Assembly (NCBI RefSeq): GCF_027186265.1
Contig: NZ_CP114176.1
Coordinates: 3,410,001-3,474,000 of the forward strand
DNA length: 64,000 nt
Direction of reading: 5' to 3'
Origin: Lentibacillus daqui
GTDB lineage: Bacteria; Bacillota; Bacilli; Bacillales; Amphibacillaceae
Both the position numbers and the translations under genes were made by a program. The notes under the pieces are model-generated. The model saw only the letters and a list, made by a program, of their open reading frames with translations, was not told where the DNA came from and searched no databases. Below are positions 8,850 to 18,119 of this stretch, piece by piece (the first letter of the stretch is position 1; each line of letters starts with the position of its first letter).

Positions 8850-10049
8850 TCAACTGGATCCATCCTTTGTTTGAGAAAAATAGCGTACCATTGCTTCGGC
8901 GATTCTGCTGGCAGCATGTCCGTCTCCATACGGGTTTGCTGCTTTAGCCATTCGGTCATGAGCATCCCTATCGGAAAGCAGTTCATTTGCCAGGGTAAAA
9001 ATATTATTTTCATCCGTACCTGCTAATTTTAACGTGCCTGCTGCAATTCCTTCTGGGCGCTCGGTGGTATCACGCAGTACAAGTACAGGAACACCCAACG
9101 ATGGCGCTTCCTCCTGCACACCGCCTGAGTCTGTCATGATTAAGTGTGCGCGGGCAGCGAAATTATGGAAATCAACAACACTTAATGGTTCAATCAAGGT
9201 AATCCGGTCATCATTTCCGAGAATGTCAGCAGCTGTTTGCTGGACAATCGGGTTTAAGTGAACTGGGTAAATCACATGGATATCTTCATGTGTTTCCACC
9301 AACCGCTTGATTGCACGGAACATGTGCTGCATGTTTTCCCCAAGGTTTTCCCGGCGATGTGCCGTCACCAACACCAACCGTTTATTACCGAGCTGATCCA
9401 AAATCGGACTGCTATATGCTTTATCAACCGTAGTTTTCAACGCATCAATGGCTGTGTTTCCAGTGACAAAAATACGCTCCACCGGTTTATTTTCGTTCAG
9501 CAGATTTTGTTTTGCCTTTTCCGTTGGAGCAAAGTGTAAATCGGCCATCACACCGGTTAACTGCCGATTCATTTCCTCGGGGTATGGAGAATATTTATCC
9601 CACGTCCTTAGCCCAGCCTCCACATGACCTACCGCGATCTGGTTGTAGTAAGCGGCAATGGACGCGACGAATGTAGTCGTTGTGTCTCCATGAACAAGGA
9701 CGATATCCGGCGATGTTTCCTTCATTACTTGATCCAAACCCTCCAATGCCCGGGTGGTAATCTGGGCGAGGGTCTGTTTTTGCTGCATAATATTTAAATC
9801 ATAGTCCGGAGTGATAGCAAAAATCTCCAATACCTGATCAAGCATTTCCCGATGTTGTGCTGTAACAGTTACAATAGATTCAAACTGCTCTGTTCGTTTT
9901 TCCAACTCCAAAACAAGCGGAGCCATCTTAATTGCTTCCGGCCTTGTCCCGAAAATGGTCATGACTTTAATACGCTTTGTCAGGTCGTTGTTTAGCCCTG
10001 GAATCGGCTCAAGCTGTTGGGTCGCCATTACATTGCCATGTTTTGTCAA
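8850..10049 (-). CDS. mnaA: UDP-N-acetylglucosamine 2-epimerase (non-hydrolysing)
   Basis: MnaA (WecB) interconverts UDP-GlcNAc and UDP-ManNAc in the cytoplasm, supplying ManNAc for teichoic-acid linkage units. The sequence shows the family opening KVMTIFGTRPEAIKMAPLV, the conserved VHGDTTTTF and GHVEAGLRT motifs, and the late catalytic loop LIMTDSGGVQEEAPSLG. I choose TTG 10047-10049 as start since GGAG lies eight bases upstream; a GTG three codons earlier has no room for a ribosome site. It follows upp by 15 bases, so the two are probably cotranscribed. Length is about 399 residues, somewhat longer at the N-terminus than the usual 370-380. Confidence 0.95.
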   Translation of the reverse strand: MTKHGNVMATQQLEPIPGLNNDLTKRIKVMTIFGTRPEAIKMAPLVLELEKRTEQFESIVTVTAQHREMLDQVLEIFAITPDYDLNIMQQKQTLAQITTRALEGLDQVMKETSPDIVLVHGDTTTTFVASIAAYYNQIAVGHVEAGLRTWDKYSPYPEEMNRQLTGVMADLHFAPTEKAKQNLLNENKPVERIFVTGNTAIDALKTTVDKAYSSPILDQLGNKRLVLVTAHRRENLGENMQHMFRAIKRLVETHEDIHVIYPVHLNPIVQQTAADILGNDDRITLIEPLSVVDFHNFAARAHLIMTDSGGVQEEAPSLGVPVLVLRDTTERPEGIAAGTLKLAGTDENNIFTLANELLSDRDAHDRMAKAANPYGDGHAASRIAEAMVRYFSQTKDGSS

Positions 10050-10064
10050 GTTCCTCACTCCAAC

Positions 10065-10694
10065 CTATTTCGTACCAAACAACCGGTCACCGGCATCACC
10101 AAGTCCCGGAACAATATAGCCATGGTCATCCAGTCCTTCATCCAGTGCTGCCAAATAAATATCCACGTCCGGATGCTCTTCCTGAATCTTTTTCACGCCT
10201 TCTGGAGCGGCAACCAAACACATCAGCCGGATTTGTTTTGCGCCACGCTTTTTCAACGAATGGATGGCATCATTTGCCGAACCGCCAGTAGCAAGCATTG
10301 GGTCAATCACGATAAGCTCACGTTCGGAAATGTCGGATGGTAATTTAATATAATATTCGACAGGTTTAAGTGTTTCCGGGTCACGATAAAGCCCGACATG
10401 ACCAACCTTGGCAGCCGGAATCAAATTGAGCATTCCATCGGTCATCCCAAGGCCTGCACGCAAAATTGGAATCAGGCCGATTTTCTTACCTGCCAACACC
10501 TTTGTTTTTGCTGTAGTCACCGGAGTGTTCGTCTCAATTTCTTGCAGTGGAAGATTACGGGTAATTTCGAATGCCATCAACATCGACACTTCATCAACAA
10601 GCTCGCGAAATTCCTTTGTCCCTGTTTCTTTATCTCGTATGTACGTTAATTTATGTTGAATTAACGGATGATCAAGTACATGTATATTTCCCAT
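10065..10694 (-). CDS. upp: Uracil phosphoribosyltransferase
   Basis: Upp converts uracil and PRPP to UMP in pyrimidine salvage. The 209-residue protein has the PRPP-binding loop VIDPMLATGGSANDAI and the C-terminal uracil-binding YIVPGLGDAGDRLFGTK. Length is standard. The ATG follows GGAGTGATCC. In Bacillus upp follows glyA; here the iron-uptake genes and an IS element have been inserted between them. It is followed closely by mnaA. Confidence 0.98.
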   Translation of the reverse strand: MGNIHVLDHPLIQHKLTYIRDKETGTKEFRELVDEVSMLMAFEITRNLPLQEIETNTPVTTAKTKVLAGKKIGLIPILRAGLGMTDGMLNLIPAAKVGHVGLYRDPETLKPVEYYIKLPSDISERELIVIDPMLATGGSANDAIHSLKKRGAKQIRLMCLVAAPEGVKKIQEEHPDVDIYLAALDEGLDDHGYIVPGLGDAGDRLFGTK

Positions 10695-10722
10695 AAAGCC
10701 GGATCACTCCTTTGTAGTGGAT

Positions 10723-10866
10723 GTTCAAAAAGTCCGGTAAAAATGACACTTCGAATTTCTTCGTTGGCTTGCTTTTCCGCTCCTCATGTACCTTTTTATG
10801 TACACTCCGGTGCTCAAAGCTGCGCCGCCTTGAACTTCTCGGTCCTTTTTATCCTCCTTTTTGAAC
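10723..10866. repeat. 144-bp repeat-like element with 10-bp terminal inverted repeats
   Basis: The stretch begins GTTCAAAAAG and ends CTTTTTGAAC, a perfect inverted terminal pair, with a GC-richer interior than the surrounding intergenic DNA. It has no coding capacity. The structure is that of a small non-autonomous palindromic repeat, as known in many Bacillaceae intergenic regions. Only one copy is visible in this window, so dispersal is inferred. It lies upstream of upp and may affect its promoter. Confidence 0.55.
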
Positions 10867-10946
10867 TCAACTCCTATATTAGTTATCCTTAAAATTGTAC
10901 TGAAAAACGGACCATGTTTCAAGTGTGTTGTAAGAAGTAACCTGTA

Positions 10947-11960
10947 TTAATCATTGTCCAATAACGGTGCATAGTTGGTCGAGAAAATGGTAGCAAGGTT
11001 TGCTTTCGGTGCTATAAACTGCTTGGCATGATTGACCGCAATTGGACCTTCGTTAAACCCTCCGGCGATCAAGTTTAGTTTGCCGGGATAAGCCGCGATA
11101 TCTCCAACTGCAAATATTCCCGGAATGGATGTGGCCATCGTATGGTCTACCTGAATTGTCCCGTTATCCATGTCCATGCCCCAATTTGCTATCGGACCTA
11201 GTGCAATCTGAAATCCATGATTGACAATAACACGATCAACCAAGACTTCTTTAACTTCCTGATTCTCAACATGCTTCAAGACAACACTGGATAACTGGCC
11301 GTTTGAGCCTTTTAACTCGGACAATTCATAAGGCGTTAATACCTCCACAGTAGAATTCAGCATTTTTGTTACACTGCTTTCCATCCCGGTAAATGTTGGC
11401 TTGCGATGAACAACAATAACTTTTTTGGCGATTGGCTCCAGCACATTTGCCCAATCGACTGCTGAGTTTCCTCCACCTGAAATAAGAACGTTTTTTTCAC
11501 GGTAATTTTCCATCTTGCTGAAACAATAGTCAAGGTTTGTTTTTTCAAATTCTTCAGCATGGGGAAGATTTAATTTTGTGGAGCTTAATATGCCAAATCC
11601 GGTGGCCAACACAACAGTCTTAGTGAAGTGCTTTTCCCCGTTGCTGCTCGTTAAGATAAACGTCCCATCCACTTGCTTTTCCATCCCCGTGATCTGTTGC
11701 TTTAGGACAATGTCTGGATGGAATGTTTTGGCCTGGTTTATCAAATCCTCAGTAAATTGTTCCCCGGATTTGGCAGGAATTCCACCAACATCCCTAATTA
11801 TTTTTTCCGGATAAAAATAGGAAACCTTCCCGCCCAAAAACGGTAGATATTCAATAATTTTTGTTTTCATTTCCCGCATTCCGCTATAGAAAGCTGTAAA
11901 TAGTCCGATGGGGCCTCCTCCAATAATGGTTATATCATAAAGTTCTTGTTGTTTTGTCAT
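10947..11960 (-). CDS. Ferredoxin/flavodoxin-NADP reductase type flavoenzyme (YumC/YcgT family)
   Basis: This 337-residue thioredoxin-reductase-like flavoprotein has the FAD-binding motif TIIGGGPIGLFTAFYSG, the second dinucleotide motif VLISGGGNSAVDWAN for NAD(P)H and the C-terminal FAD motif GIFAVGDIAAYPGK. It lacks the CxxC redox pair of true thioredoxin reductases, as expected for the YumC group. It is 20 bases downstream of two siderophore permease genes, so it is most likely coexpressed with them and may feed electrons for reductive release of iron from imported ferric siderophore; that role is inference from context. Confidence 0.88.
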   Translation of the reverse strand: MTKQQELYDITIIGGGPIGLFTAFYSGMREMKTKIIEYLPFLGGKVSYFYPEKIIRDVGGIPAKSGEQFTEDLINQAKTFHPDIVLKQQITGMEKQVDGTFILTSSNGEKHFTKTVVLATGFGILSSTKLNLPHAEEFEKTNLDYCFSKMENYREKNVLISGGGNSAVDWANVLEPIAKKVIVVHRKPTFTGMESSVTKMLNSTVEVLTPYELSELKGSNGQLSSVVLKHVENQEVKEVLVDRVIVNHGFQIALGPIANWGMDMDNGTIQVDHTMATSIPGIFAVGDIAAYPGKLNLIAGGFNEGPIAVNHAKQFIAPKANLATIFSTNYAPLLDND

Positions 11961-11980
11961 ATGAAGCTTCCTCCAATCAA

Positions 11981-13003
11981 TTACTTCGCTTTCATAAGCA
12001 GGTAAATAAAATAAGGTGCGCTTATAATCGCAACAATGATTCCAACAGGTACTTGAGCAGGTGCCAGAATGTTTTTGCCAACCGTATCAGCAATCATTAA
12101 CAACAATGCCCCAATCAAAGTTGAAATCGGAATAATGTATTGATGTAATGGACCAATGATCTTTCTGGCTATGTGCGGGACAACCAGACCTAAGAAGGCA
12201 ATTGCCCCTCCGGCCGCAACTGCAGCGCCGGCAAGAGCTACAGCAATGAACAGCAGAATTACCCGGTTTTTTTCGACAGATACTCCAAGTCCCGATGCAA
12301 TACCATCACCAAGATTCATAGCATTTAATGCATTGGCTTTGAACAGTGCCAATGGGATAAGAATAAGCATCCAGGGTAACAGCGCCAATACAAAGCTCCA
12401 ATTCGCATTCCATATGTCTCCGGATAGCCAGACGGTAGCCTGTCGGAAATTTTGCGGATCCATCTTCAATTGAAAAATGACCAGTAATGCACTAAAACCA
12501 GCATTAACCCCGATCCCAACCAATACCAGCCTAATTGGGTTTACACCCTTTTTCCATGCTAATCCATAGATTAATATGGCTGCACCAAGAGCTCCCAGTA
12601 AAGCAAATAAAGGCATCATGAAAATAGAAAAAGTACCCGATGTATCGAGACGATTTTGGGAAAAGAATAGAAACAGTATGACGGCAAGTCCAGCGCCGGT
12701 ATTGATTCCCAAAATCCCCGGATCAGCAAGTTCATTTTGGGTCACCCCTTGCAAAATAACACCAGATACTGCGAGACCTGCCCCAATAAGCAAAGCAAGC
12801 AAAATTCCCGGCAGACGAAAATCAAACAGGATTAATTGCTGCCGTGCTGTTCCATTATGTAACAATGTTCTTAGTACATCACCCGGTGAAATACGGATAA
12901 CACCGGTATTTAAACTAATAAAAAACAAGATAATCAGTAAAGCGATGAGCAGCATCATAATAAGTAGAAATTTTCTTTGTTTCCCCGCTTCCGTCGTGTT
13001 CAT
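11981..13003 (-). CDS. Iron-siderophore ABC transporter permease (FecCD family)
   Basis: This 340-residue protein is a FecCD/BtuC-type permease with about nine to ten membrane segments. Family hallmarks are LRLP-like FDFRLPGILLALLIGAGLAVSG, GVTQNELADPGILGINTGAG and the C-terminal GGAIAFLGLVVPHIARKIIG coupling region. Its start overlaps the preceding permease stop by four bases, so the two are translationally coupled and would form a heterodimeric channel. The cognate substrate-binding protein and ATPase are encoded divergently at 14212 and 15430. Confidence 0.94.
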   Translation of the reverse strand: MNTTEAGKQRKFLLIMMLLIALLIILFFISLNTGVIRISPGDVLRTLLHNGTARQQLILFDFRLPGILLALLIGAGLAVSGVILQGVTQNELADPGILGINTGAGLAVILFLFFSQNRLDTSGTFSIFMMPLFALLGALGAAILIYGLAWKKGVNPIRLVLVGIGVNAGFSALLVIFQLKMDPQNFRQATVWLSGDIWNANWSFVLALLPWMLILIPLALFKANALNAMNLGDGIASGLGVSVEKNRVILLFIAVALAGAAVAAGGAIAFLGLVVPHIARKIIGPLHQYIIPISTLIGALLLMIADTVGKNILAPAQVPVGIIVAIISAPYFIYLLMKAK

Positions 13004-14016
13004 GATTTTCCACCTCCATTACCGCGAGCCAGGTAAAGGAAAAAAGGCACACCAATAAGTGAAGTGATTGCGCCAACCGGTGTTTCAAATGGTGCATTGA
13101 CCACCCTCGCTACGACATCGGACAGGACGAGCAATAAGGCACCAAAAATAGCAGCTGAAGGGATGATCCATCGGTAATCCGTTCCCATAATAAAACGTGT
13201 GATATGTGGCACAATAAGTCCGACAAAACCAACAACACCAGCAACAGAAACAGCTGCTCCCGTCAGGATAAGCACGGAAAGAATGCCAATTACCTTAATA
13301 ACAATATTTCGTTGCCCAAGTCCCGTTGCAATGTCTTCTCCAAGGCTTAGCACGGTAATCGATTTGGATATAGCAATTGCCGGAAGAAAACCAATAATAC
13401 CGGAAATGAATAGCATTTTAACAGAAGACCAGTTTGTTCCTTCCAGACCGCCCGCCAACCAAAATCCCATCTGTTTTTCCAATTGAAAATGCAAAGCAAT
13501 CATCGATGAAACAGAACGAAGCATCATCCCGATAGCAACCCCTGCAAGAGCAAGTTTGACCGGGGTTAAACCATCTTTTGAAAAAGACCCGACCATAAAT
13601 ATGAGTACAACAGCAATTCCTGCCCCAATCCATGAGGCCAGGTTCATTCCCAAATTCGATATGTTGGAGAAGAAAGCCAAAGAAATAACAAGAGCAAAGG
13701 CAGCTCCATCAGTAACCCCCAAAATGGATGGGGAAGCTAAAGGATTTCGTGTCATTCCCTGCATAACCGAACCGGCAACTGCCAAAAAAGCACCGATTAG
13801 TGCTGCAGCAATTGCACGGGGCAAACGGAGTTCCTGAATAACCTGATGGGTTGACAAATCTGGTTGAAAGTCAAAAACAGCCTGCCAGACTGTCATCAAC
13901 TTTATATCAATTGCTCCGTATGAAACAGACAGACCTATAGAAAATAGCATAGCTACTAATGCGATTAGGTTGATGAAGATTCTTATCATATTGGATTGTT
14001 GAATTATAGAAAACAT
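13000..14016 (-). CDS. Iron-siderophore ABC transporter permease (FecCD family)
   Basis: The second 338-residue FecCD permease carries the matching motifs ELRLPRAIAAALIGAFLAVAG, GMTRNPLASPSILGVTDGAA and AGVVGFVGLIVPHITRFIMG. It is the first gene of a three-gene minus-strand operon (permease, permease, flavin reductase). The ATG follows GGGGAGGAAT. The operon diverges from the binding-protein gene, and a Fur-type site lies in the shared 195-base interval. Confidence 0.94.
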   Translation of the reverse strand: MFSIIQQSNMIRIFINLIALVAMLFSIGLSVSYGAIDIKLMTVWQAVFDFQPDLSTHQVIQELRLPRAIAAALIGAFLAVAGSVMQGMTRNPLASPSILGVTDGAAFALVISLAFFSNISNLGMNLASWIGAGIAVVLIFMVGSFSKDGLTPVKLALAGVAIGMMLRSVSSMIALHFQLEKQMGFWLAGGLEGTNWSSVKMLFISGIIGFLPAIAISKSITVLSLGEDIATGLGQRNIVIKVIGILSVLILTGAAVSVAGVVGFVGLIVPHITRFIMGTDYRWIIPSAAIFGALLLVLSDVVARVVNAPFETPVGAITSLIGVPFFLYLARGNGGGKS

Positions 14017-14136
14017 ATTCCTCCCCTATTTCTATCGAGAGTGATGAATCGAGCCAAAAATAAGTCACGCTTAAAGGTGTAATATGACAGATAAAATGAA
14101 ACTTCAATCAGTAGAAGTTTTACTGGCAGTTAAAAA

Positions 14137-14165
14137 TTGACTTAACAATTGAAAATGATTATCAT
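14137..14165 (+). promoter_or_regulatory. Promoter overlapped by a Fur box
   Basis: TTGACT (14137-14142), a 17-base spacer and TATCAT (14160-14165) form a promoter for the binding-protein gene. TGAAAATGATTATCA at 14150-14164 matches the Bacillus 7-1-7 Fur consensus TGATAATNATTATCA at all but one defined position and covers the -10 element. Iron-replete repression by Fur is therefore expected, possibly of both divergent operons. Confidence 0.85.
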
Positions 14166-14211
14166 TACCATTGTGAACATGAAATTATCATAACATATTG
14201 GAGGACTACAT

Positions 14212-15174
14212 ATGAAATTAAATGATAAATACCGATTGCTTTTTCTCTGTGTGACAATTGGTTTGTTATTCATTATTTCTGCCTGTGGAAACAAAGAATC
14301 ATCCGAAGCTCCCGATAAACAGGATAAAGATACAAGTTCCGAAGTAACGCTAGATTCCGAAAAGGGCGAAGTAACCATGCCTAAGGAAGCGAAACACGTT
14401 ATTGCGCCATATCATGAGGATACATTACTTGCGCTAGGTATCACACCTGTTGCCAAGTGGGCAATAGGAAAAAGTGTACAAGGCTACCTGGAACCGGAGC
14501 TAAAGGATGTACCGTCCATCGAATGGAATCTTCCTTTGGAACAAGTACTAAATCAAGATCCGGATTTGATTATTTTAGAAAATAACCTGGATAGTTATAA
14601 GGGTTCTTACGAAGATTATAACAAAATTGCCCCAACGTATGTCATGAACAAGGAAACGACAGATAACTGGCAAAAGCAATTAGAAACCTTTGGCAAATTA
14701 TTTGGCAAGGAAGATAAGGCGAAAGAAGTGTTGAAACAATATAAAGATAAGGTAGCCAAGGCAAGCGAAGAAGTAAAGGATGCCATTGGAGATGAGACGG
14801 CTGCAGTTATTTGGGTATCAGGCGATGAATATTTTGTGTTTGAACATAACCGCCACAGTGCAGAAGTGTTATATTCTGAATTAGGTGTAAAGGTTCCGGC
14901 ACTAATTGAAGAACTAGGCGATGCGGAAACAGCATGGAACCCAATGTCCATTGAAAAACTCTCTGAACTGGATGCCGATCATGTATTTTTGCTAGCGGAA
15001 AAAGGAGAATCGGGAGTAGAAACGCTAAATAAAAGCACTGTCTGGCAAAGCACTCCGGCCGTTAAAAAAGGGAATGTTTACCACCTTCAAGACCCAAGCA
15101 ATTGGACTAATCAAGGATTATTGGCATCAGAAAAAACAATAGATGACATCGTCAAAGCCCTAAAGGAAAAATAA
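14212..15174 (+). CDS. Iron-siderophore substrate-binding lipoprotein
   Basis: This 320-residue protein is a class III periplasmic-binding-type lipoprotein. The signal peptide ends in the lipobox FIISAC with Cys25 as lipidation site, so it is anchored on the outer face of the membrane. Motifs such as HVIAPYHEDTLLALGITPVAKW and DPDLIILENN are typical of ferric-siderophore binding proteins with a single connecting helix. It is preceded by a Fur-controlled promoter and TTGGAGG. It should deliver substrate to the FecCD pair at 11981-14016. The exact siderophore cannot be read from sequence. Confidence 0.92.
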   Translation: MKLNDKYRLLFLCVTIGLLFIISACGNKESSEAPDKQDKDTSSEVTLDSEKGEVTMPKEAKHVIAPYHEDTLLALGITPVAKWAIGKSVQGYLEPELKDVPSIEWNLPLEQVLNQDPDLIILENNLDSYKGSYEDYNKIAPTYVMNKETTDNWQKQLETFGKLFGKEDKAKEVLKQYKDKVAKASEEVKDAIGDETAAVIWVSGDEYFVFEHNRHSAEVLYSELGVKVPALIEELGDAETAWNPMSIEKLSELDADHVFLLAEKGESGVETLNKSTVWQSTPAVKKGNVYHLQDPSNWTNQGLLASEKTIDDIVKALKEK

Positions 15175-15429
15175 CAATTATTACTAGGATCCTTTAGCGT
15201 TGGCGAATTCAAGTTCCCTCTAGGTTGGTTCCATTGACTAACGTCCAAAAAGCCAATAAACTTAAGGTAATGAAATCTGGTTTACGAAACATATATATTA
15301 GATATATGTGTGTAAGGGATTGAACAAAGGTGTACGCGGAATAACGCATGAATGTATCCTTTTTGTTCAAAAACTGATAAAAATGTGGTCCCCTTTATCC
15401 TTATGCACTATAAAAAGGAGCGATTCCAA
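15175..15429 (+). other. Intergenic interval within the uptake locus
   Basis: This 255-base gap separates binding protein and ATPase genes. It holds a perfect small palindrome, ACATATATATTAGATATATGT (about 15288-15308), with no T tract. I see no second Fur box and no gene; an in-frame extension of the ATPase into this gap lacks a ribosome site. Confidence 0.4.
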
Positions 15430-16230
15430 ATGCAAACGTTGAACGCAGAGGATCTAACGCTGGGCTATGGTGACAATATCATCATTGAAAATTTAAATAT
15501 AAGCATACCTAAAGGGAAAATCACCGTGTTCATTGGCGGTAATGGTTGCGGGAAGTCTACATTATTGCGTTCTTTAGCACGTTTATTAAAGCCAAAGGGA
15601 GGTAATGTCATATTAGACGGTGAAGACATTGCCAAACTTGGGACAAAAGAGGTCGCCAAAAACATGGCAATTTTACCGCAAGGCCCGGTAACGCCAGAAG
15701 GACTAACAGTTTACGAACTTGTTAAACTTGGCAGACACCCACATCGCGGATTTTTAAAACAGTGGTCTAAAACAGATGAAGATGCTGTTCATCAGGCACT
15801 TCAGTCGACAAATACCATAGAACTTAAAAACAGAACCGTTGATTCATTATCGGGCGGGCAACGTCAACGTGCATGGATAGCTATGACACTAGCCCAGCAG
15901 ACAGATACTATTTTGCTGGATGAACCGACGACTTATTTGGATATGACCCATCAAATTGATGTGTTGGATTTATTGTTTGATTTAAACGAGCGGGACGGAC
16001 GCACCATTGTTATGGTACTGCATGATTTAAACCTTGCCAGCAGATATGCACATCATGCAGTAGCAATCAAAGATAAAAAGATTTTTGATCAGGGCAAGCC
16101 GGAAGAAATAATAACTTGTAATCTAGTACATGAGGTTTTCCAAATGAAATGTGACGTAACATATGACCCAAGGTTTGGTACACCAATGTGTATTCCGCAT
16201 GGCAAAGGCCGTTGTTTATTTGCGAATTAA
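15430..16230 (+). CDS. Iron-siderophore ABC transporter ATPase (FhuC/YusV family)
   Basis: The ATPase energises the siderophore importer. The 266-residue protein has Walker A GGNGCGKST, Q-loop LPQGP, signature LSGGQRQRAWIA, Walker B ILLDEPT and the H-loop VLHDLN. The true start is ATG 15430 (MQTLNAEDLTLGYG), directly after AAAAAGGAG; an in-frame ATG 26 codons upstream is unlikely. YusV in Bacillus serves several siderophore permeases, so this ATPase may also be shared. It ends 43 bases before the IS1182 element. Confidence 0.94.
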   Translation: MQTLNAEDLTLGYGDNIIIENLNISIPKGKITVFIGGNGCGKSTLLRSLARLLKPKGGNVILDGEDIAKLGTKEVAKNMAILPQGPVTPEGLTVYELVKLGRHPHRGFLKQWSKTDEDAVHQALQSTNTIELKNRTVDSLSGGQRQRAWIAMTLAQQTDTILLDEPTTYLDMTHQIDVLDLLFDLNERDGRTIVMVLHDLNLASRYAHHAVAIKDKKIFDQGKPEEIITCNLVHEVFQMKCDVTYDPRFGTPMCIPHGKGRCLFAN

Positions 16231-16293
16231 CATTTCATCCGACATTATCGACATCTATAAAAATCACCGTGATAAAAAGAGGCTGGGACATAA

Positions 16294-17955
16294 CTAGCCA
16301 AAAATAGTAAATAAAAAGGTTCCAAGCAATAAAAAATTTGCTTGGAACCTTTTTTGAGGAATTTCTCCATCTCCCGGTACTATTTTACCGTTAATGGCGG
16401 CTTTTTTTCTCAAATTCACCGCCATCAATGCGAAGGCTAATTCATTTTTCACCTTCTGTTTTCCTCTGACAGAAAAACGAGTAAAACCCAAATTAGCCTT
16501 CAAGAAACCGAACGCTGGTTCTACATCAATTTTACGTTTTCCGTAAATTTCACCAGTTTTCTCGTCTGAAAGCTTCGTACGTACATATTCTTTTTGGGAC
16601 TCCCACTTTTCATTCATGTAGACTTTTCGGTTGTTTCCTTCTTTTGCTTTCGTACATAAATCGCGGAGTGGACAGCCCAAACAGTCCTCACATTCGTACA
16701 CTTTAAATTCACGGGTGAATCCGTACCTGTCTGTTCGTTTGGAATGATGACTAAACCGTATTTTCCGTCCATTTGGGCACAGAAAAGTATCTTCGTCCTC
16801 ATTATACTCCCAATTATCTACATGAAAAGCGTTGTTCTTATGCTTCTTTTTCTTCTCCTTTCGATATTGATTGTATGTAATAAGTGGCGTTCGATTTCGA
16901 TTCTCGATGATATCTTCATAATTCTGTTCACTGCCATATCCGGCATCCGCGACAATGTGTTCCGGCAGTTCGAAAAAGTTTTCTTCAATCGAGTCGAGAA
17001 AAGGAATTAAAGTGCGTGTATCCGTCGGGTTTGGGAAAACATCGTAAGCGAGCGCGTATTGACCTTCCGTTGCAATCTGGACATTGTAACCAGCTTTCAA
17101 TTGACCGTTCTTCATGTAGTCATCCTTCATGCGCATAAACGTCGCATCTGGATCCGTTTTTGAGTAACTATTGCGATCACCAAAAATCTCCATATCGTTT
17201 TGATACTTTTGCTTACGAGTGATGAAATCGTTAAACTGCTTGCGAGCTTGTTTTGGAAATTTACGTTCGGAACGGATTTTCTTTCGTTCGCTACCAACTT
17301 CACAAGCTTCGATTTTTTTATCGTATTCCTCAACCTTTTCATCTAACTTTTCGACTACTTCTTCCATTTCTTTAACGGAAAGTTCCTCTTCTGTTTCTCG
17401 CTCTATTGCCGGGATGATCTCCTTCTCCAACAGCTCATCATACAGTTGATTGGACTTTTCGATTAGCTTATCACTATATCTTTCAACGGATTTCCGCCAC
17501 ACAAAGGTGAACTTATTGGCGTTCGCTTCAATTTTTGTACCATCAATAAAAATGGCTTCCTCTTCAATCAATTCCTTTTCCACGAGCTGATTTCGGAACT
17601 GGACAAAGCATTCACGCAATAACTTTTCGCTGTGTGGATTAGAACGGAATCGATTGATCGTGCGATAGCTGGGTTCATGTCCTTGAGCCAACCACATCAT
17701 GCGGATACTATCCTGTAATAAAGCTTCTATTTTACGACCAGAAAACACGGATTGCGTATACCCACACAAAATGACTTTCAACATCATGCGAGGATGGTAT
17801 GCAGGACGGCCGGTTTGTCGTATAAAGTCATCGAAAACCTCTTCGGGAATACTCTCGACAAGATCATTGATCGCAAAAGCAATATCATTCTCTTTCAATT
17901 TAATTTCTAAATCTAGCGGCAAAACTACCTGATTCATGGTATAATGTTTAAACAT
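16294..17955 (-). CDS. IS1182-family transposase
   Basis: The 553-residue DDE transposase begins MFKHYTMNQVVLPLDLEIKL and has the DUF772-type N-terminal region (TGRPAYHPRMMLKVILCGY), the first acidic residue in EAIFIDGTKIEANAN, the second in EHIVADAGYGSEQNY and a late cysteine cluster ECEDCLGCPLRDLC. The catalytic glutamate is expected near FGFLKANLGF. The frame is intact, so the element may be active. Its last residues are encoded by the left subterminal hairpin. Confidence 0.92.
   Translation of the reverse strand: MFKHYTMNQVVLPLDLEIKLKENDIAFAINDLVESIPEEVFDDFIRQTGRPAYHPRMMLKVILCGYTQSVFSGRKIEALLQDSIRMMWLAQGHEPSYRTINRFRSNPHSEKLLRECFVQFRNQLVEKELIEEEAIFIDGTKIEANANKFTFVWRKSVERYSDKLIEKSNQLYDELLEKEIIPAIERETEEELSVKEMEEVVEKLDEKVEEYDKKIEACEVGSERKKIRSERKFPKQARKQFNDFITRKQKYQNDMEIFGDRNSYSKTDPDATFMRMKDDYMKNGQLKAGYNVQIATEGQYALAYDVFPNPTDTRTLIPFLDSIEENFFELPEHIVADAGYGSEQNYEDIIENRNRTPLITYNQYRKEKKKKHKNNAFHVDNWEYNEDEDTFLCPNGRKIRFSHHSKRTDRYGFTREFKVYECEDCLGCPLRDLCTKAKEGNNRKVYMNEKWESQKEYVRTKLSDEKTGEIYGKRKIDVEPAFGFLKANLGFTRFSVRGKQKVKNELAFALMAVNLRKKAAINGKIVPGDGEIPQKRFQANFLLLGTFLFTIFG
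16313..16355. terminator. Left subterminal hairpin of the IS1182 element
   Basis: A 17-bp perfect stem (AAAAAGGTTCCAAGCAA with its complement) with A and T tracts on either side works as a terminator in both directions. It lies within the last codons of the transposase. Confidence 0.8.
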
Positions 17956-18036
17956 AAGGACACCTCCAAAATTATTGTTTGGTCACTTTAATTTTATCAA
18001 AAGGTGTCCTTTTTGTTTACTAAAATAATGTCAAAA

Positions 18037-18080
18037 AAGGCGTGGGGCCTACACTTTTTTAGTGTAAGCTCCTACGCCTT
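18037..18080. terminator. Right subterminal hairpin of the IS1182 element
   Basis: AAGGCGTGGGGCCTACACT pairs with AGTGTAAGCTCCTACGCCTT around a T-rich loop, with A residues before and T residues after. It probably insulates the transposase from glyA transcription and now serves as the terminator nearest to glyA. Confidence 0.7.
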
Positions 18081-18119
18081 AATTTTTATTTACTGGAGTT
18101 TTGTCCCAGCCTCTTTTTA

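Larger units (their letters stand above)
16274..18118 (-). mobile_element. IS1182-family insertion sequence, 1845 bp
   Basis: The element is bounded by 22-bp inverted repeats, AAAAAGAGGCTGGGACATAACT at 16274-16295 and its partner at 18097-18118, differing at one base. It carries a single transposase gene and strong subterminal hairpins at both ends (16313-16355 and 18037-18080), which would block read-through in and out. I see no clear target duplication. It ends one base before the glyA stop codon. Confidence 0.9.

Noticed and set aside
8711..9013. A 100-residue frame overlapping the end of mnaA
   Set aside because: It is a shadow frame of mnaA with no ribosome site or family resemblance.
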